A stretch of 35,186 nt of DNA from Cladosporium sp. IMV 00045 (taxonomy: Eukaryota > Ascomycota > Dothideomycetes > Cladosporiales > Cladosporiaceae), in assembly GCA_001931905.2 (NCBI GenBank), contig MSJI02000415.1, positions 1 to 35,186 of the forward strand. The letters are read 5' to 3'. Below, piece by piece: positions 1 to 9,839 of this stretch. A model generated the notes under the pieces. It searched no databases. It was not told where the DNA came from and saw nothing but the letters and a program-made list of their open reading frames with translations. Each line of letters opens with the position of its first letter. Positions within the stretch are counted from its first letter, which is position 1. The translations under genes and the position numbers were made by a program.

Positions 1-444
1 AGTCGTGCATGAAATGTTGAAAAGAATGCGATGCCGAACTAGAGATAGCAGCAAGTATCGCATGGTGAGGTGGCTGTACGAGGTCGAGACGAGCGCGATG
101 GTATGGAAGGAAAGGCTGAGTGATCGTTTCTACTGAGTGCCGAAAAGCCGCAAAACCGATAGTCATTCTGGTGCCCTGCGAAAACGCCGTCGCCAGGGTA
201 ATTCAAGCCCGTCTGCCGCAAAACGCTCTGTGGCGTGTAATTAAAACATGATTGTAGTCGCACCAGGAGGAAGGAAGCTGTAGTATTACACTGAGGAAAT
301 GGTCGCAGCCGTCGTCTGTCCGCCGCGAATGTCGCAATCTGAAAAGCACCTGCCGTTCTCTCGTGTCCTTTTGCGAGATAGGTCGCAATAAGCCTGATTT
401 GTTAGTAGAAGAACGAGGCGACGCTATGAAACGCACACAGGCGC
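1..444. other. intergenic / 3' flank of the Tra2-like gene
   Basis: No coding region with fungal-type continuity, splice signals or recognisable protein similarity is visible here. The part next to 444 should be the 3' UTR of the minus-strand Tra2-like gene, whose stop codon is at 445-447. No tRNA, repeat or mobile element was seen. Confidence 0.6.
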
Positions 445-1666
445 CTAGTCGTAGCGGCGACGGTCGTCGTAGTCGCGAGGCGCCGGAGGGGCGCCACCAG
501 AAGGCTCGGCGCCGTAGCCGCTCCTGTCGGCTGGCGGTCCGCGAGGAGCCCTGTCGTAGCCGCCGTAGCCACCACGACGGTCGCCACCGCGGTCACCGCG
601 GTCGCCGTAGCGGTCGTCACGGTAGCGGTCAACGCGCGGGCCATCGTCGTAGCGCCTGCCATAGCCGCGGTCCTAAGGTGGTGTCAGTGAAGCTCTGATG
701 TATGTCGAGATGAAGCGTCAACTTACGTCGTAGCGGTCTCTGTATCCGCCGCGCGGGCCACGGTCGTCGTAGCGCCTGCCGTAGCCACGGTCTCCACGGT
801 CCTGCGATGGGTTAGTGAGATTCGTAGGTCGTTTGAGTTGAGCTGCAAATGCGTACGTCGTAGCGGTCCCTGAAGCCACCGCGCGGGCCTCTGTCCTCGC
901 GCTTGGGAGGGCCGAAGTACTTGCCAGGAGTCGGAGTCCTGGGGCGAGCACGCCTGGCCTTCTCGATGCTGAGAGTTCTTCCTTCGTAGACTTCACCCTG
1001 GAGAGCATCCTTGGCCGCGTCGGCGTCCTCGGAGGCGACCATCTTGACGAAGCCAAAGCCACGGCTCTCGCGGGTGTGGGGGTCGCGCATGATGTTGCAC
1101 TTCTCGACTCTGCCGTGCTTCTCGAAGAGGACGGTGATCTCCTCCTCAGTCAGGCGGGGGTGGATGCCGGTCACGAAAAGGTTGGAGCCAGGGTTGACTT
1201 CGCCCTGGTCGCCGCCACGCTCGCTGCGCTCGCCGCCGTTCTGGCGCGGCGGGGGGACGTCACTGCGCAAGTGCGTTAGTTTGGTGTGAAGGCTTCGAGG
1301 CGCACTGATGAGACTTACCGTTCACTGCGGCCGTTGTATGGATCGTCGCGGATGCGGGTGTCGCCGTCGCGGTCGGCGCCGGGGGAGCGAGAGCGCGAGC
1401 GCTCACCACCGCGCGGGTAGTCTAAGTGAATGTTAGTAGGTGTTTGTTGTTGAGGATGTCGCGTGCCAGCATTGGCCGTAGTGAGGAATGATGTTGAATT
1501 CACCCCCAGTGGTACGGGTCCATGAATCAGAGCTCGCATGATAGTATGCGAGGTCTTGAGAAGGGTAAGGGCGGCGACGATGAGGCAGAGGCCCGTAGGT
1601 GTGGTGTTGGTGGTGCGTACCGTCATAAGTGCGCGGCTCGTTGTCGTAAGAGTCGAGATCGGCCAT
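445..1666 (-). CDS. Tra2-like SR-type RNA-binding protein (one RRM)
   Basis: Predicted splicing regulator of the transformer-2 type, nuclear. Model: complement of exons 445-672, 727-801, 857-1262, 1319-1421 and 1621-1666, giving 285 aa; all junctions keep frame. The N-terminus is RS/RD-rich (SRSRSPG around residue 30). The RRM spans about residues 76-150, with RNP2 LFVTGI (78-83) and RNP1 RGFGFVKM (117-124). It is followed by RPRTPTPGKYFGPPK, the counterpart of the HTPTPGIYMGRP linker that marks Tra2 proteins, and then by an RGG/RYD/DRG-rich tail to the stop at 445. Donors are GTACGC (twice) and GTAAGT; introns 2-4 are about 54-56 nt, and the first is 199 nt with a perfect TACTAAC branch site. 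An in-phase alternative donor (GTGAAT at 1503) would add 39 residues to exon 1. Exon 4 (75 nt, phase 0 on both sides) repeats the end of exon 3. The family call is firm; the N-terminal exon is less sure. Confidence 0.85.
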
Positions 1667-2423
1667 GGCTGTTGTGAGTGGTTAGGTATAGAATGGGGAC
1701 TGAAGGAGTGTCGCGGCGCAATGAAGTTGTTTGATGCAGAGGGAGAAAGAGGATGGAGGTGATGTCGTGGAAAGGAAAGGCAGGCTGTTTGGTAGAGAGA
1801 GGCAGAGGATGATGAGGCGACGAGGCTGCGTTTTGAAAGTTTGGAGCTTTGTCTCACTGACGCCGCAAGGGGAAGGAACGACGCGCGCGCGCCCCGTGTC
1901 TCGGGTCTGGCCCGCTCCCGTTATAGCAATTCATATGCCTTACAATCACTTGCATCAAAATCCACTTTCATCACATGCTGGATATTACATGGATGTTGGC
2001 ATGTAATCTTTGGAACGAGGGTACGTTTGAGAATCATGGAGTGAACCATACCAACTGCCCGGAGTCACGCATGTGACGCAAGTACTTCTTTCATGAGCGT
2101 AAATTTCGATCATATAGTACAACACATATTATACAAGAGGTTTCCTTCGACGTTTGTTCATTATGCTCTGCTTCAAATGCACAAGCAAAAAGGCACATGC
2201 TCCGTATTTGCATCAACCAGTCGCCTCATCCACACGTAACATCTGTGAGCCAAATATGCTTGGTCCCAGAGCGGCTTCTTCAGTGTAGCTCACTCGATGG
2301 CTCACAGCAAACAAGCAATCTGGTCACTGTAGCCTCGCCGCTTGTGAGACTCGCGCCAGATCGTCTTGTCGATTGCAAGAATTCCTCGTCAATACGAGCA
2401 TCAGACCCCAGACCGAAGTCCTC
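1667..2423. other. intergenic, Tra2 5' flank and DUF5321 3' flank
   Basis: About 750 bp between the start codon of the Tra2-like gene (1666) and the stop of the next minus-strand gene (2424). It should hold the promoter and 5' leader of the Tra2-like gene near 1667-1900 and the 3' UTR of the 2424 gene. The stretch around 1930-2170 is AT-rich. No convincing coding sequence, RNA gene or repeat was found. Confidence 0.55.
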
Positions 2424-3059
2424 TCACATCATAAATCTCGGCCTCTTGTTGCTCGCACCATCCCCTCCCTCAGCACCACCGTTCCCATCACTCGCCTGCT
2501 CCTTAGCAGCCGTCTCTTGCGCAGCGGCCCTCGCACCCTCTCTCGCAGCCTCCTTCGCCTCCCGTTTCCTCCTAGCCTCAGCCAACATGTCCGTATTCTC
2601 AATCTCATTCATGACATTCTCCCATTCCTTCTCCTGCTCAGGATTCCCCGTCCCCAGCATCCTCTCGACATCCACATCCTCCCCGTTCTTGACGCGCTGC
2701 AAGACCTCCCGCAGCACCGTCAACTTGGCCTCCGTCTTGCGGCTGAAATTCAGCATTTCCCTGCGCAGAGCTAGGATGTTGATCGCGTTGGATCCCACCA
2801 GAATGCCCAGTACGATGAAGATGGTCGCCGGGTTCCATCCTTTAGATTTCAGCTTTTTGGGACCGGCCTCGCCGTCGCTTCTTAGGGCCTTGGGGACGAG
2901 CGAGCGCCAGAATGACGGGCTTGCGACTCGCGGGAGATGTGATGAGCCTTCATTCTGTGACCGGACGGTGGTCGCGAATCCTCTGCGCGGGGCTGTGTAT
3001 GGTCGCGCGCATTGTGAGAAGCTGTTCAGCGATTGTCGAAGGGCTCTTGAGGGTGCCAT
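2424..3059 (-). CDS. small mitochondrial membrane protein, DUF5321-like
   Basis: Single-exon 211-aa protein. The first 40 residues are basic and lack acids (MAPSRALRQSL then RPYTAPRRGF), as in a mitochondrial presequence. Near residues 72-98 comes WNPATIFIVLGILVGSNAIN, a single hydrophobic segment, followed by a predicted coiled coil (LRREMLNFSRKTEAKLTVLR) and the acidic GEDVDVERMLGTGNPEQEKE motif. This W-N-P-A-T, membrane segment and V-x-x-x-LG-TG layout matches, from memory, the fungal DUF5321 family, which has no assigned biochemical function. The tail is Ala/Glu-rich (about 150-200) and low in complexity. The gene is divergent from separase with 253 bp between starts. A role in the inner membrane is inferred from the presequence plus one membrane helix only. 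Confidence 0.75.
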   Translation of the reverse strand: MAPSRALRQSLNSFSQCARPYTAPRRGFATTVRSQNEGSSHLPRVASPSFWRSLVPKALRSDGEAGPKKLKSKGWNPATIFIVLGILVGSNAINILALRREMLNFSRKTEAKLTVLREVLQRVKNGEDVDVERMLGTGNPEQEKEWENVMNEIENTDMLAEARRKREAKEAAREGARAAAQETAAKEQASDGNGGAEGGDGASNKRPRFMM

Positions 3060-3312
3060 CGTGGAGTTGACATTCTTCCGGGCGTAGGAGCTGATCGTGA
3101 AGGCGGAGTGGTCGAGCTAAGGGCGGGTTTCGTTGGCCGAAGCTTTTTCGGACCGTTCGAAGCCGGCGCTTGCGCTCTGTTTGTTTGTTGACCTCCGGCG
3201 AGACAACTTTAGACTTCGTGGTGATAGGCTACTGGACATACTTGCATACTTGCATACATTGCGCGACATGGATGTGTGGTATTAAGTGCTACAGCGAAGG
3301 GAAACTGTCATT
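3060..3312. promoter_or_regulatory. divergent promoter, DUF5321-like gene and separase
   Basis: The 253 bp between two divergent start codons (3059 minus, 3313 plus) must hold the 5' leaders and promoters of both genes. A short direct repeat (CTTGCATA repeated in 3241-3256) lies 60 bp upstream of the separase ATG. No known factor site is claimed. Confidence 0.45.
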
Positions 3313-6300
3313 ATGAGTACACCACACGCGCAATCGAAGGCGGTGCGGACTGCTATATCAACTGGAAATGCAACAGCCTCGACCGTAACAACGCTCCAAA
3401 GTTTGCTGAGCTCGGAGACGAAAGCAAAGACAACTGCAAAGAGCGGCGAAGATAGCAAGACGACAGCAAGAAGGCCTACAGTCACCACCAAATCTGGAAC
3501 CAGGGCACCGAGCAGGACGAACACGATCGAAGTACACAAGGATGGCTCCCGCTCGCTTGCGCCTCGTGAACGCTATACACTCGCCACCGAGATCGTCAAC
3601 TTGACATTGAAGGTGCTTTCAGACGCCCTCAAGGCCCAATCAAAGCAGAAGGTTGCAACTACGGCCACAGCATCACCTGGAACACCCAGACGTCTCAGCC
3701 GCACGACATCTTCGTCGTCGCAACGCGCACTGCAACCGAGATCCGGCAACTCTACCCCTGCTCCAGCAACTCCCCAAAAGTCCGGAAACTCATTACAGAA
3801 GCCCTCGCACAAAACTTCAGCTGGTAACGACGATCCTACACCGCATATCCTGGCCACTGGCGAATGCTCAAGACTGGCATTCTCCTTCCTCCGCTCCGCA
3901 AACACAAAGCAATTGGGCGTCAGGGAACTGCCACCTCTTCAACTTGAAAATGGAATGTTAGCATTAGTGGGCAAGTTGCTGTCGCTCGGACTGGAATCTC
4001 TCGCGATCAAGGAGCTGCGCATTGTGAAAGGAAGGCTGGAATCTGCAGGCAAAATCAGGCCTTCCTCACCGCCGGAGAAAGAGACTTTAGCGGGTCTGTT
4101 GCAAGTCAACATTGACGTCGAAAAGCAACCTGCTGTCTTGACTTTGGCAATCACATACCAAAGTCTGGTCCTTCGCGTGATAGCTTCACCATCGAAGCCA
4201 GCGACTATCGAGGCATGTGTTGAGTTCTTGGATCCTACGCAACCGATGAGCCCTGCAGCCCTCATCAATCTACAAGGTCAAACATCCAAGGACAACGCCA
4301 AAGCTGGCAGGCTGCTTGAGGCTCTATCTTCCTCGATCATAGGTCTGTGCCCCAGTCTGAGCTCCAAACAAGATCCAATCGCGATCAACAGAGATCTCAG
4401 TCCTGCACCGGAGGCTGTTCTTCAATTGCAAAAGATCGGCCTCCAGATTCGCAAGCAGTGGTGGCAGCTGGTGGGACACCAACCGGATGTCGAAAGGGAG
4501 CTACTTGACCCGGTGTCGAGATGCATCAGTGCATTCGTACGAAGAACACGAACTCGACGATCTCTTCAGCAAATTTACGCCGCCGCAAGTCAGGGAGTCG
4601 AAGACTTGATTTCCGGTCATCAGAACTCGAGCTCCAAAGCGTCGTTCGCGATCTGTCGTACTCTGTCATCGGTTGCCGAAGACTCTGGCCACCCCGAGGA
4701 CGCCGAAAAATGGTCTGTAGCTCTCACAGAGCAAAGCGAAAATCTGGAGTCCAATAATGCTCAGCGCATTGCTGGGACAGCGAGACGTGTGCTTGGTTCC
4801 AATTCAAAGGTATCATCAGAGCTCTTCTCAGAGCTGGTAGATGGATTGCAGAGCAAGATGTCAGGGAACACCTCAGATTACGTATACTTGCTGGTCGAGC
4901 TTGCACGGTTACTTGCCAAAATTCCAACGGAAAGCGGTGATTCATATGATGCGCAGAAGCTTTCGAGTCTGGCTGCCGCATTTGCACTGAGATTCGTACG
5001 ATCTTACCCTGGCCAGAATCTGAAGGCCGCCGAGAACATCATTTACCACGCGCTTCGACATAGCGCATCTTCCGACGCTCCAATCTCTTGGATCAACGAC
5101 GAAGCCATTCAAATTTTATTGGACACTGGTGCCCTGGATAGTGTCACGAAAGACGCTTTAACATCACCCCTTGAGCAAGCCTGGACGTCTTCTACCGCCG
5201 CAATCACATTGGCGCGATCATTACACCTTTACATCCTGCGTAGACTGAAGGCCGGTCCGGCAGCGTCATCAACAGACATCTTCGACAATGAAACACTCGG
5301 TCCCTCAGAGAGACGCCTGCTGCTCGAATACCAACTCAATATCGCCCATGAGAATGCTCCAAGAAGTAGATATCATGCCGCGCTGAAGGTCGTGATTCCA
5401 GAAATCGTTCAAACGCTTCGCGCATTGCCTTTGTCCTCGAAGCATCCGATTAGGTGCGCCAATCTCGCAATCAAGGTCTTCCAAATAAGCGAGGAATACC
5501 CAAATCTCTTGCCAAATGCAATCTGTCAACACTGGATGGATACGCAACTCGATCCGGAAGCCCTTTCGGAAGATGAAGGACTGCGCAACTATGCTGGAGA
5601 TATCGATGCTGCATTGAAGCTCACCAAGATCTTTCAAGCTGGCCATCCTTCGATACGCAACCTTCGACCTATCCTATTAACGTGGCAACGGTTGCTCGAC
5701 GATACTTCTGACGATGCCGCGCTCAAAGCCCGAGTCTATGATTGTGAGGCACTCAGACTGTCTTTGCACTCTATGGCGACTTTCTTTGGAGCCCTGGGAG
5801 AAGACACAACTCGTCTGAGCGTTCTCACACTCGCCAAGAAGCTGGACAGCCTCACAGGCTACGCCAAGGATATGGTCAATTCTTCCGTCCAGACTGCAAA
5901 GCAGTGGCTATCGATGGGCTTCTCGGAGAAGTCAGGGTCGATCCTGGCCCAATCCGAGCGACATCTAGCATCTGGCGATGTGACAACCCTGAGCAAAATT
6001 CAATGGCACGTCACGTATGCCGAGTATCTACTAGCAGTCGACAATCTGGACAAAAGCAAGTCACATATCGAAGAAGCCCAAAAACTTCGGTCCGAGCTGC
6101 CACCCAAAGGCGTTTCGAAAGACCAGCGCGCAGCGTATGAAAGGACTCATGCAGAGGGCTGGCTGTTGCAGTCGAGTTACAATCTGGCATGCGGCGCGCC
6201 ACACGACGCCCTCTCTGCTGCTAAGCATGGGATGAAGATTGTCAACAGTGCGTGGAGTCGACTCGAGAAAGGGCAAACGACCGATGCTCCTCAGGCAGAT

Positions 6301-9300
6301 GAAGACGCTCCGGAGCCGACGCAACGTGAGGTTGCAGAGCTCAGCACTGGAGTGAGCAAGCTGCGTCTCACGCCCAAAGATAATCAAAAAGATGCGGTGC
6401 GCGAGAATGTCAAGGGCGCTGCGTTCTGGCCACTAGTGCCGCTGCTGTGCAAGGCTTTGACACACCTCTCGGACATGTACGTGCATCACGGTCTGTTCTC
6501 GGAGGCCGACTACTACAGTTTCAAAGCCGTCGAAACCGCAGAATCTGTGGGATCATCGGTGATGCTCTCTCGCATGAGAAGCCATCGTGCAGTGTTGCTC
6601 TCCCTTGCTGGAAAGGTCGAGGACGCAGAACTTTGCTTGACTGCCAGTGACAGCGCGGATCTTTCCAGCTCGCCCTTGACAGCAGTCGACCGATTACAGG
6701 CCCAAGCTGCTGTTCATGCTAAGGATGGATGTGGCGAAGAGGCGGCGAAGCTCCTGGACGAAGCCGCTCAACTCGTCATGGGTATGCAGACTGAAGAGTT
6801 TGTTTCGAGTTTGAGCCGTTTCGAGGACTCAGACGACAAGACAAAGCCGGTGGCCAAGCCAGCTCGTCCAGCTCCCTCCGCAAAGACTGCCAGGTCTTCC
6901 GTTCGTACTCGCAAACCTGCAGGCAAGACTGCTGCTACGACGACGAAAGCATCTTCTCGCGCGACCAAAGCCTCGACAGAAGAGAAGACATATTATCTGC
7001 CGCAAAAGCGACGAGCCATGATCCTCCTGGAGAGAGCTATTCTGAATGTCAAAGCTAGCCAGGACGAAGAGGAAGTGCTACTGGCTTTGGCACCGCTCAA
7101 AGCTGCCGTGTCCGGAACACTGAGACAGCGCCGCGTTCAATACCAACAATTGATGACCAAGGCAACGGCGGCTTTGCAAATGGACTTCGTACACAACATC
7201 CTTCTGGATTCTACGCTTTCGTTCCCGGCGCTGTCGAGATCAAGTCCAGCCGAACAACCACGTCAGCCATCTACTCCGCCCAGAAAAGCCGCATCGACCC
7301 GCACGAACGCAAGGACTGCCCAGCGCAAGACTGCGCCGAAGGTTTCGTTCAGGGATATGTTCCACGAAGCACGCGCTTGTCTCGTGACCGGACATTCGTC
7401 AATCTCGAAATACTGTTCTTCGGCAGAGATTCACAGCGAAAGTGGAAGGCTGCTCGACGTGTCGATGTTGTGTTCATCCATTGAATCAACGGGGGCAAAT
7501 GCAGCTCTCAACTCGGTGCAAGCAGCGCTGACGCTTGATTTCCCACGTATCAACGCACTTGAGTTCGAGCGTAAAGCAGCAGTGGCAGACGCGCTGCACG
7601 ACAAGCGCACCACGCCTTTCGAGTGGCCAGTACTCATGGCGGACGAAGAACAGATCCCACAACTGAGTACATCGACATTCCAGGAAGACTTCATCAACAC
7701 CATCCCCGCGCCCTGGACTGCCGTCTCCCTCTCCCTAGACGAAACCTGCACCTCACTCTACGTCGCACGCTACCGCGCCAACCACTCCCCCTTCGTCGTC
7801 CGGCTCCCCTTCTCCCGACACCAAGACGAGGAGATCGGCGACTCAGCCTTCGACTATACAGCCGGCGTCGAAGAGCTGCGGGACATCATCCAAGCATCCA
7901 ACGCCAGCTGCCACAACAACGGCGATTTCAGCGCCAAAGGAGCCAAGAGCAGCTGGTGGAAGGAGCGCGAGACGCTCGATCGCAGACTGCAGGAGCTGCT
8001 CATCAACATCGAGGACATCTGGTTTGGCGGCTTCAAGGGCGTTTTCTCACCGCGCGCCAGGCAGTCTGAGCTGCTTGCGCGGTTCAGGGCGTCGTTTGAG
8101 GCTGCGCTGGACAGGCATTTGCCATCTCGTCAGACCGCGAAGGGACGTGCTGAGGCTTTCGCGCTTGACGGTAATGTTCTGGAACTATTTATCAATCTGG
8201 GCAGTGACAACGAGGGCGCGGTTGATTTGGACGAGCCGATCTCGGACCTTTTGTATTTCGTCGTGGACATGCTACAATTCAACGGAGAGCGCAACGCCTA
8301 CGACGAGATTGATTTCGACGAAATGACGGTCGAAGTACTCGATGCATTGAGGTCGTACCACGAAGCTATCGAAGTGCAAGAGAACGAGAACCAACACGTC
8401 GTGCTCGTCCTGGACAAGCGCCTGCAAGCTTTCCCCTGGGAGAACATGCCGTGCCTCGAGGGCGTCAGCGTCAGCAGGGTGGGCAGCATGCTCTCCCTGC
8501 GCGATTGCATAGGCGCCATGCGCGCTCGAGCAAAAGCCGATTTCCGCCATCTGGTCTCGCGAAAATCGGGCGCGTTCATCCTCAATCCTTCCTCAGACCT
8601 TGCCAGCACGCAGTCAATCCTGGAGCCTTCCCTGTCGAAGGCTGCTGCTGTGGATGGCGCGTCTTGGTCGTCCATTGTCAATCGCGCGCCAGCAGAGGCT
8701 GAGTTCAAGTCTACTTTGGACACATCGGCGATGATGCTGTACTTTGGACACGGTGCAGGTTCACAGTACATCCGACCCAGGACGATCAAGAAGCTCGAGA
8801 AATGCAGCGAAGTCGTTTGGCTAATGGGCTGCTCATCCGGCGCGGTCACCGAGCATGGCGAGCTGGAGCCGCAAGCAGTGCCTCTGGCATACCTGAACGC
8901 AGGGAGGAAGAACAGCCCAGTAGAAACGCAAGATCAAGCTCCGCCAAACAGCAAGTGTCTCTCAGTCATCGCGACCCTCTGGGACGTCACCGACAAAGAC
9001 ATCGACCGCTTCTCCCTCACCGTCGGCGAAGAATGGGGTCTATGGGCACCAGCGATCGAACCCATCAAAGCTCCTGCGAAGACACCGAAGAAGCGCGAAA
9101 GGCTCGCCGCTCCCTCGACTCCCCAGCAGGCTCCCAAGACACCCAAGACACCAAAGACCAGAAAGACCCCAGCGGCTGCGAAGACTCCAGCCAGAAGTCG
9201 CAGCCGATCGAGACCGAGGACCGAGCGAGGAGAGGCCAGTTTGGCCGGTGCGGTGGCTAGAAGCAGAGATGCCTGCTACTTGCGGTATTTGAACGGCGCG

Positions 9301-9342
9301 GCGCCGGTCGTGTATGGCGTGCCGGTGTATTTGGGCGATTGA
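3313..9342 (+). CDS. ESP1: separase (cohesin-cleaving cysteine protease, clan CD, family C50)
   Basis: Cleaves the Scc1/Rad21 kleisin of cohesin at anaphase onset; held inactive by securin until APC/C acts. Intronless, 2009 aa from the ATG at 3313; the reading frame is open a little upstream (3286) but only a GTG is there. The N-terminal two thirds form a long helical-repeat region, interrupted by Ser/Thr/Lys-rich low-complexity segments (about residues 25-160, 1180-1225 and 1310-1345). The protease domain is at the C-terminus: catalytic His1813 in YFGHGAGSQYI and Cys1840 in WLMGCSSGAV, then SVIATLWDVTDKDIDRF and the conserved end SRDACYLRYLNGAAPVVYG. Size agrees with Aspergillus BimB and fission yeast Cut1. 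A basic, TP-rich insert (about residues 1918-1965) separates the last two conserved blocks. The small securin partner is not visible in the window. Identification is very secure. Confidence 0.97.
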   Translation: MSTPHAQSKAVRTAISTGNATASTVTTLQSLLSSETKAKTTAKSGEDSKTTARRPTVTTKSGTRAPSRTNTIEVHKDGSRSLAPRERYTLATEIVNLTLKVLSDALKAQSKQKVATTATASPGTPRRLSRTTSSSSQRALQPRSGNSTPAPATPQKSGNSLQKPSHKTSAGNDDPTPHILATGECSRLAFSFLRSANTKQLGVRELPPLQLENGMLALVGKLLSLGLESLAIKELRIVKGRLESAGKIRPSSPPEKETLAGLLQVNIDVEKQPAVLTLAITYQSLVLRVIASPSKPATIEACVEFLDPTQPMSPAALINLQGQTSKDNAKAGRLLEALSSSIIGLCPSLSSKQDPIAINRDLSPAPEAVLQLQKIGLQIRKQWWQLVGHQPDVERELLDPVSRCISAFVRRTRTRRSLQQIYAAASQGVEDLISGHQNSSSKASFAICRTLSSVAEDSGHPEDAEKWSVALTEQSENLESNNAQRIAGTARRVLGSNSKVSSELFSELVDGLQSKMSGNTSDYVYLLVELARLLAKIPTESGDSYDAQKLSSLAAAFALRFVRSYPGQNLKAAENIIYHALRHSASSDAPISWINDEAIQILLDTGALDSVTKDALTSPLEQAWTSSTAAITLARSLHLYILRRLKAGPAASSTDIFDNETLGPSERRLLLEYQLNIAHENAPRSRYHAALKVVIPEIVQTLRALPLSSKHPIRCANLAIKVFQISEEYPNLLPNAICQHWMDTQLDPEALSEDEGLRNYAGDIDAALKLTKIFQAGHPSIRNLRPILLTWQRLLDDTSDDAALKARVYDCEALRLSLHSMATFFGALGEDTTRLSVLTLAKKLDSLTGYAKDMVNSSVQTAKQWLSMGFSEKSGSILAQSERHLASGDVTTLSKIQWHVTYAEYLLAVDNLDKSKSHIEEAQKLRSELPPKGVSKDQRAAYERTHAEGWLLQSSYNLACGAPHDALSAAKHGMKIVNSAWSRLEKGQTTDAPQADEDAPEPTQREVAELSTGVSKLRLTPKDNQKDAVRENVKGAAFWPLVPLLCKALTHLSDMYVHHGLFSEADYYSFKAVETAESVGSSVMLSRMRSHRAVLLSLAGKVEDAELCLTASDSADLSSSPLTAVDRLQAQAAVHAKDGCGEEAAKLLDEAAQLVMGMQTEEFVSSLSRFEDSDDKTKPVAKPARPAPSAKTARSSVRTRKPAGKTAATTTKASSRATKASTEEKTYYLPQKRRAMILLERAILNVKASQDEEEVLLALAPLKAAVSGTLRQRRVQYQQLMTKATAALQMDFVHNILLDSTLSFPALSRSSPAEQPRQPSTPPRKAASTRTNARTAQRKTAPKVSFRDMFHEARACLVTGHSSISKYCSSAEIHSESGRLLDVSMLCSSIESTGANAALNSVQAALTLDFPRINALEFERKAAVADALHDKRTTPFEWPVLMADEEQIPQLSTSTFQEDFINTIPAPWTAVSLSLDETCTSLYVARYRANHSPFVVRLPFSRHQDEEIGDSAFDYTAGVEELRDIIQASNASCHNNGDFSAKGAKSSWWKERETLDRRLQELLINIEDIWFGGFKGVFSPRARQSELLARFRASFEAALDRHLPSRQTAKGRAEAFALDGNVLELFINLGSDNEGAVDLDEPISDLLYFVVDMLQFNGERNAYDEIDFDEMTVEVLDALRSYHEAIEVQENENQHVVLVLDKRLQAFPWENMPCLEGVSVSRVGSMLSLRDCIGAMRARAKADFRHLVSRKSGAFILNPSSDLASTQSILEPSLSKAAAVDGASWSSIVNRAPAEAEFKSTLDTSAMMLYFGHGAGSQYIRPRTIKKLEKCSEVVWLMGCSSGAVTEHGELEPQAVPLAYLNAGRKNSPVETQDQAPPNSKCLSVIATLWDVTDKDIDRFSLTVGEEWGLWAPAIEPIKAPAKTPKKRERLAAPSTPQQAPKTPKTPKTRKTPAAAKTPARSRSRSRPRTERGEASLAGAVARSRDACYLRYLNGAAPVVYGVPVYLGD

Positions 9343-9530
9343 GCTGGGTGGTCTCTCCTCCCCACTCTCTCTTTCTTCTCTTTTGTACCAGCTCAGTGCA
9401 GTCTTGGAAATAGTCCCTCTCGTATCCGTATCCGTAGAAAATCACAAGCACAGCATCACGCATGCGCATTTCCAAATACGAACGCAAATCCTCATTCTTC
9501 ACAAACCCAACCTAATCCAACCCAACCCTC

Positions 9531-9839
9531 TCACTCCTCAACCTCAATCCTCTCAATAAACCTACCCGGCACAACGACCAACCCAACAAACCTCTTCTTC
9601 AAATCCACCTTCACATTATCGCCCGATCTGCCCGCTCGTTCGTGTTTCTCCGCCGCCAATTGAAGGTCCGCCGCCGAGGGCTGCCGGTACTCGTGCGTCA
9701 TGGACAAAATGATGTTGCGCTCCGGGTCGGTGCACTTCATTTGTCCCGCGAACATGCGGCCGTCGCTCGTGTGGATGTGTAGCGTGCGGTTGAGGAGGGC
9801 TGTGAGGTAGGTCGCGCCGGGGGAGGGGAGGGTTGTCAT
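9531..9839 (-). CDS. NAA38: NatC N-acetyltransferase auxiliary subunit Naa38 (LSMD1/Mak31-like Sm protein)
   Basis: Single-exon 102-aa Sm-fold protein. Sm1 is seen in LLNRTLHIHTSDGRMFAGQM followed by CTDPERNIIL, and Sm2 in FVGLVVVPGRFIERIEVE. The replacement of the usual RG of Sm2 by a VPG turn, together with the short C-terminus ending IEVEE, fits Naa38/LSMD1 rather than a spliceosomal Sm or Lsm1-8 protein. NatC (Naa30, Naa35, Naa38) acetylates N-terminal Met followed by a hydrophobic residue in the cytosol. The insert at residues 50-75 (about EYRQPSAADLQLAAEKHER) between the Sm motifs is longer than in the human protein. It converges with separase; the stops are 188 bp apart. Naa30 and Naa35 are not in this window. 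Confidence 0.82.
   Translation of the reverse strand: MTTLPSPGATYLTALLNRTLHIHTSDGRMFAGQMKCTDPERNIILSMTHEYRQPSAADLQLAAEKHERAGRSGDNVKVDLKKRFVGLVVVPGRFIERIEVEE

Noticed and set aside
2197..3087. Long plus-strand open frame (296 codons) over the DUF5321-like gene
   Set aside because: It is the antisense shadow of the minus-strand gene, which has a presequence, membrane helix and family motifs; the plus-strand reading is Ser/Leu/Pro-rich without similarity.
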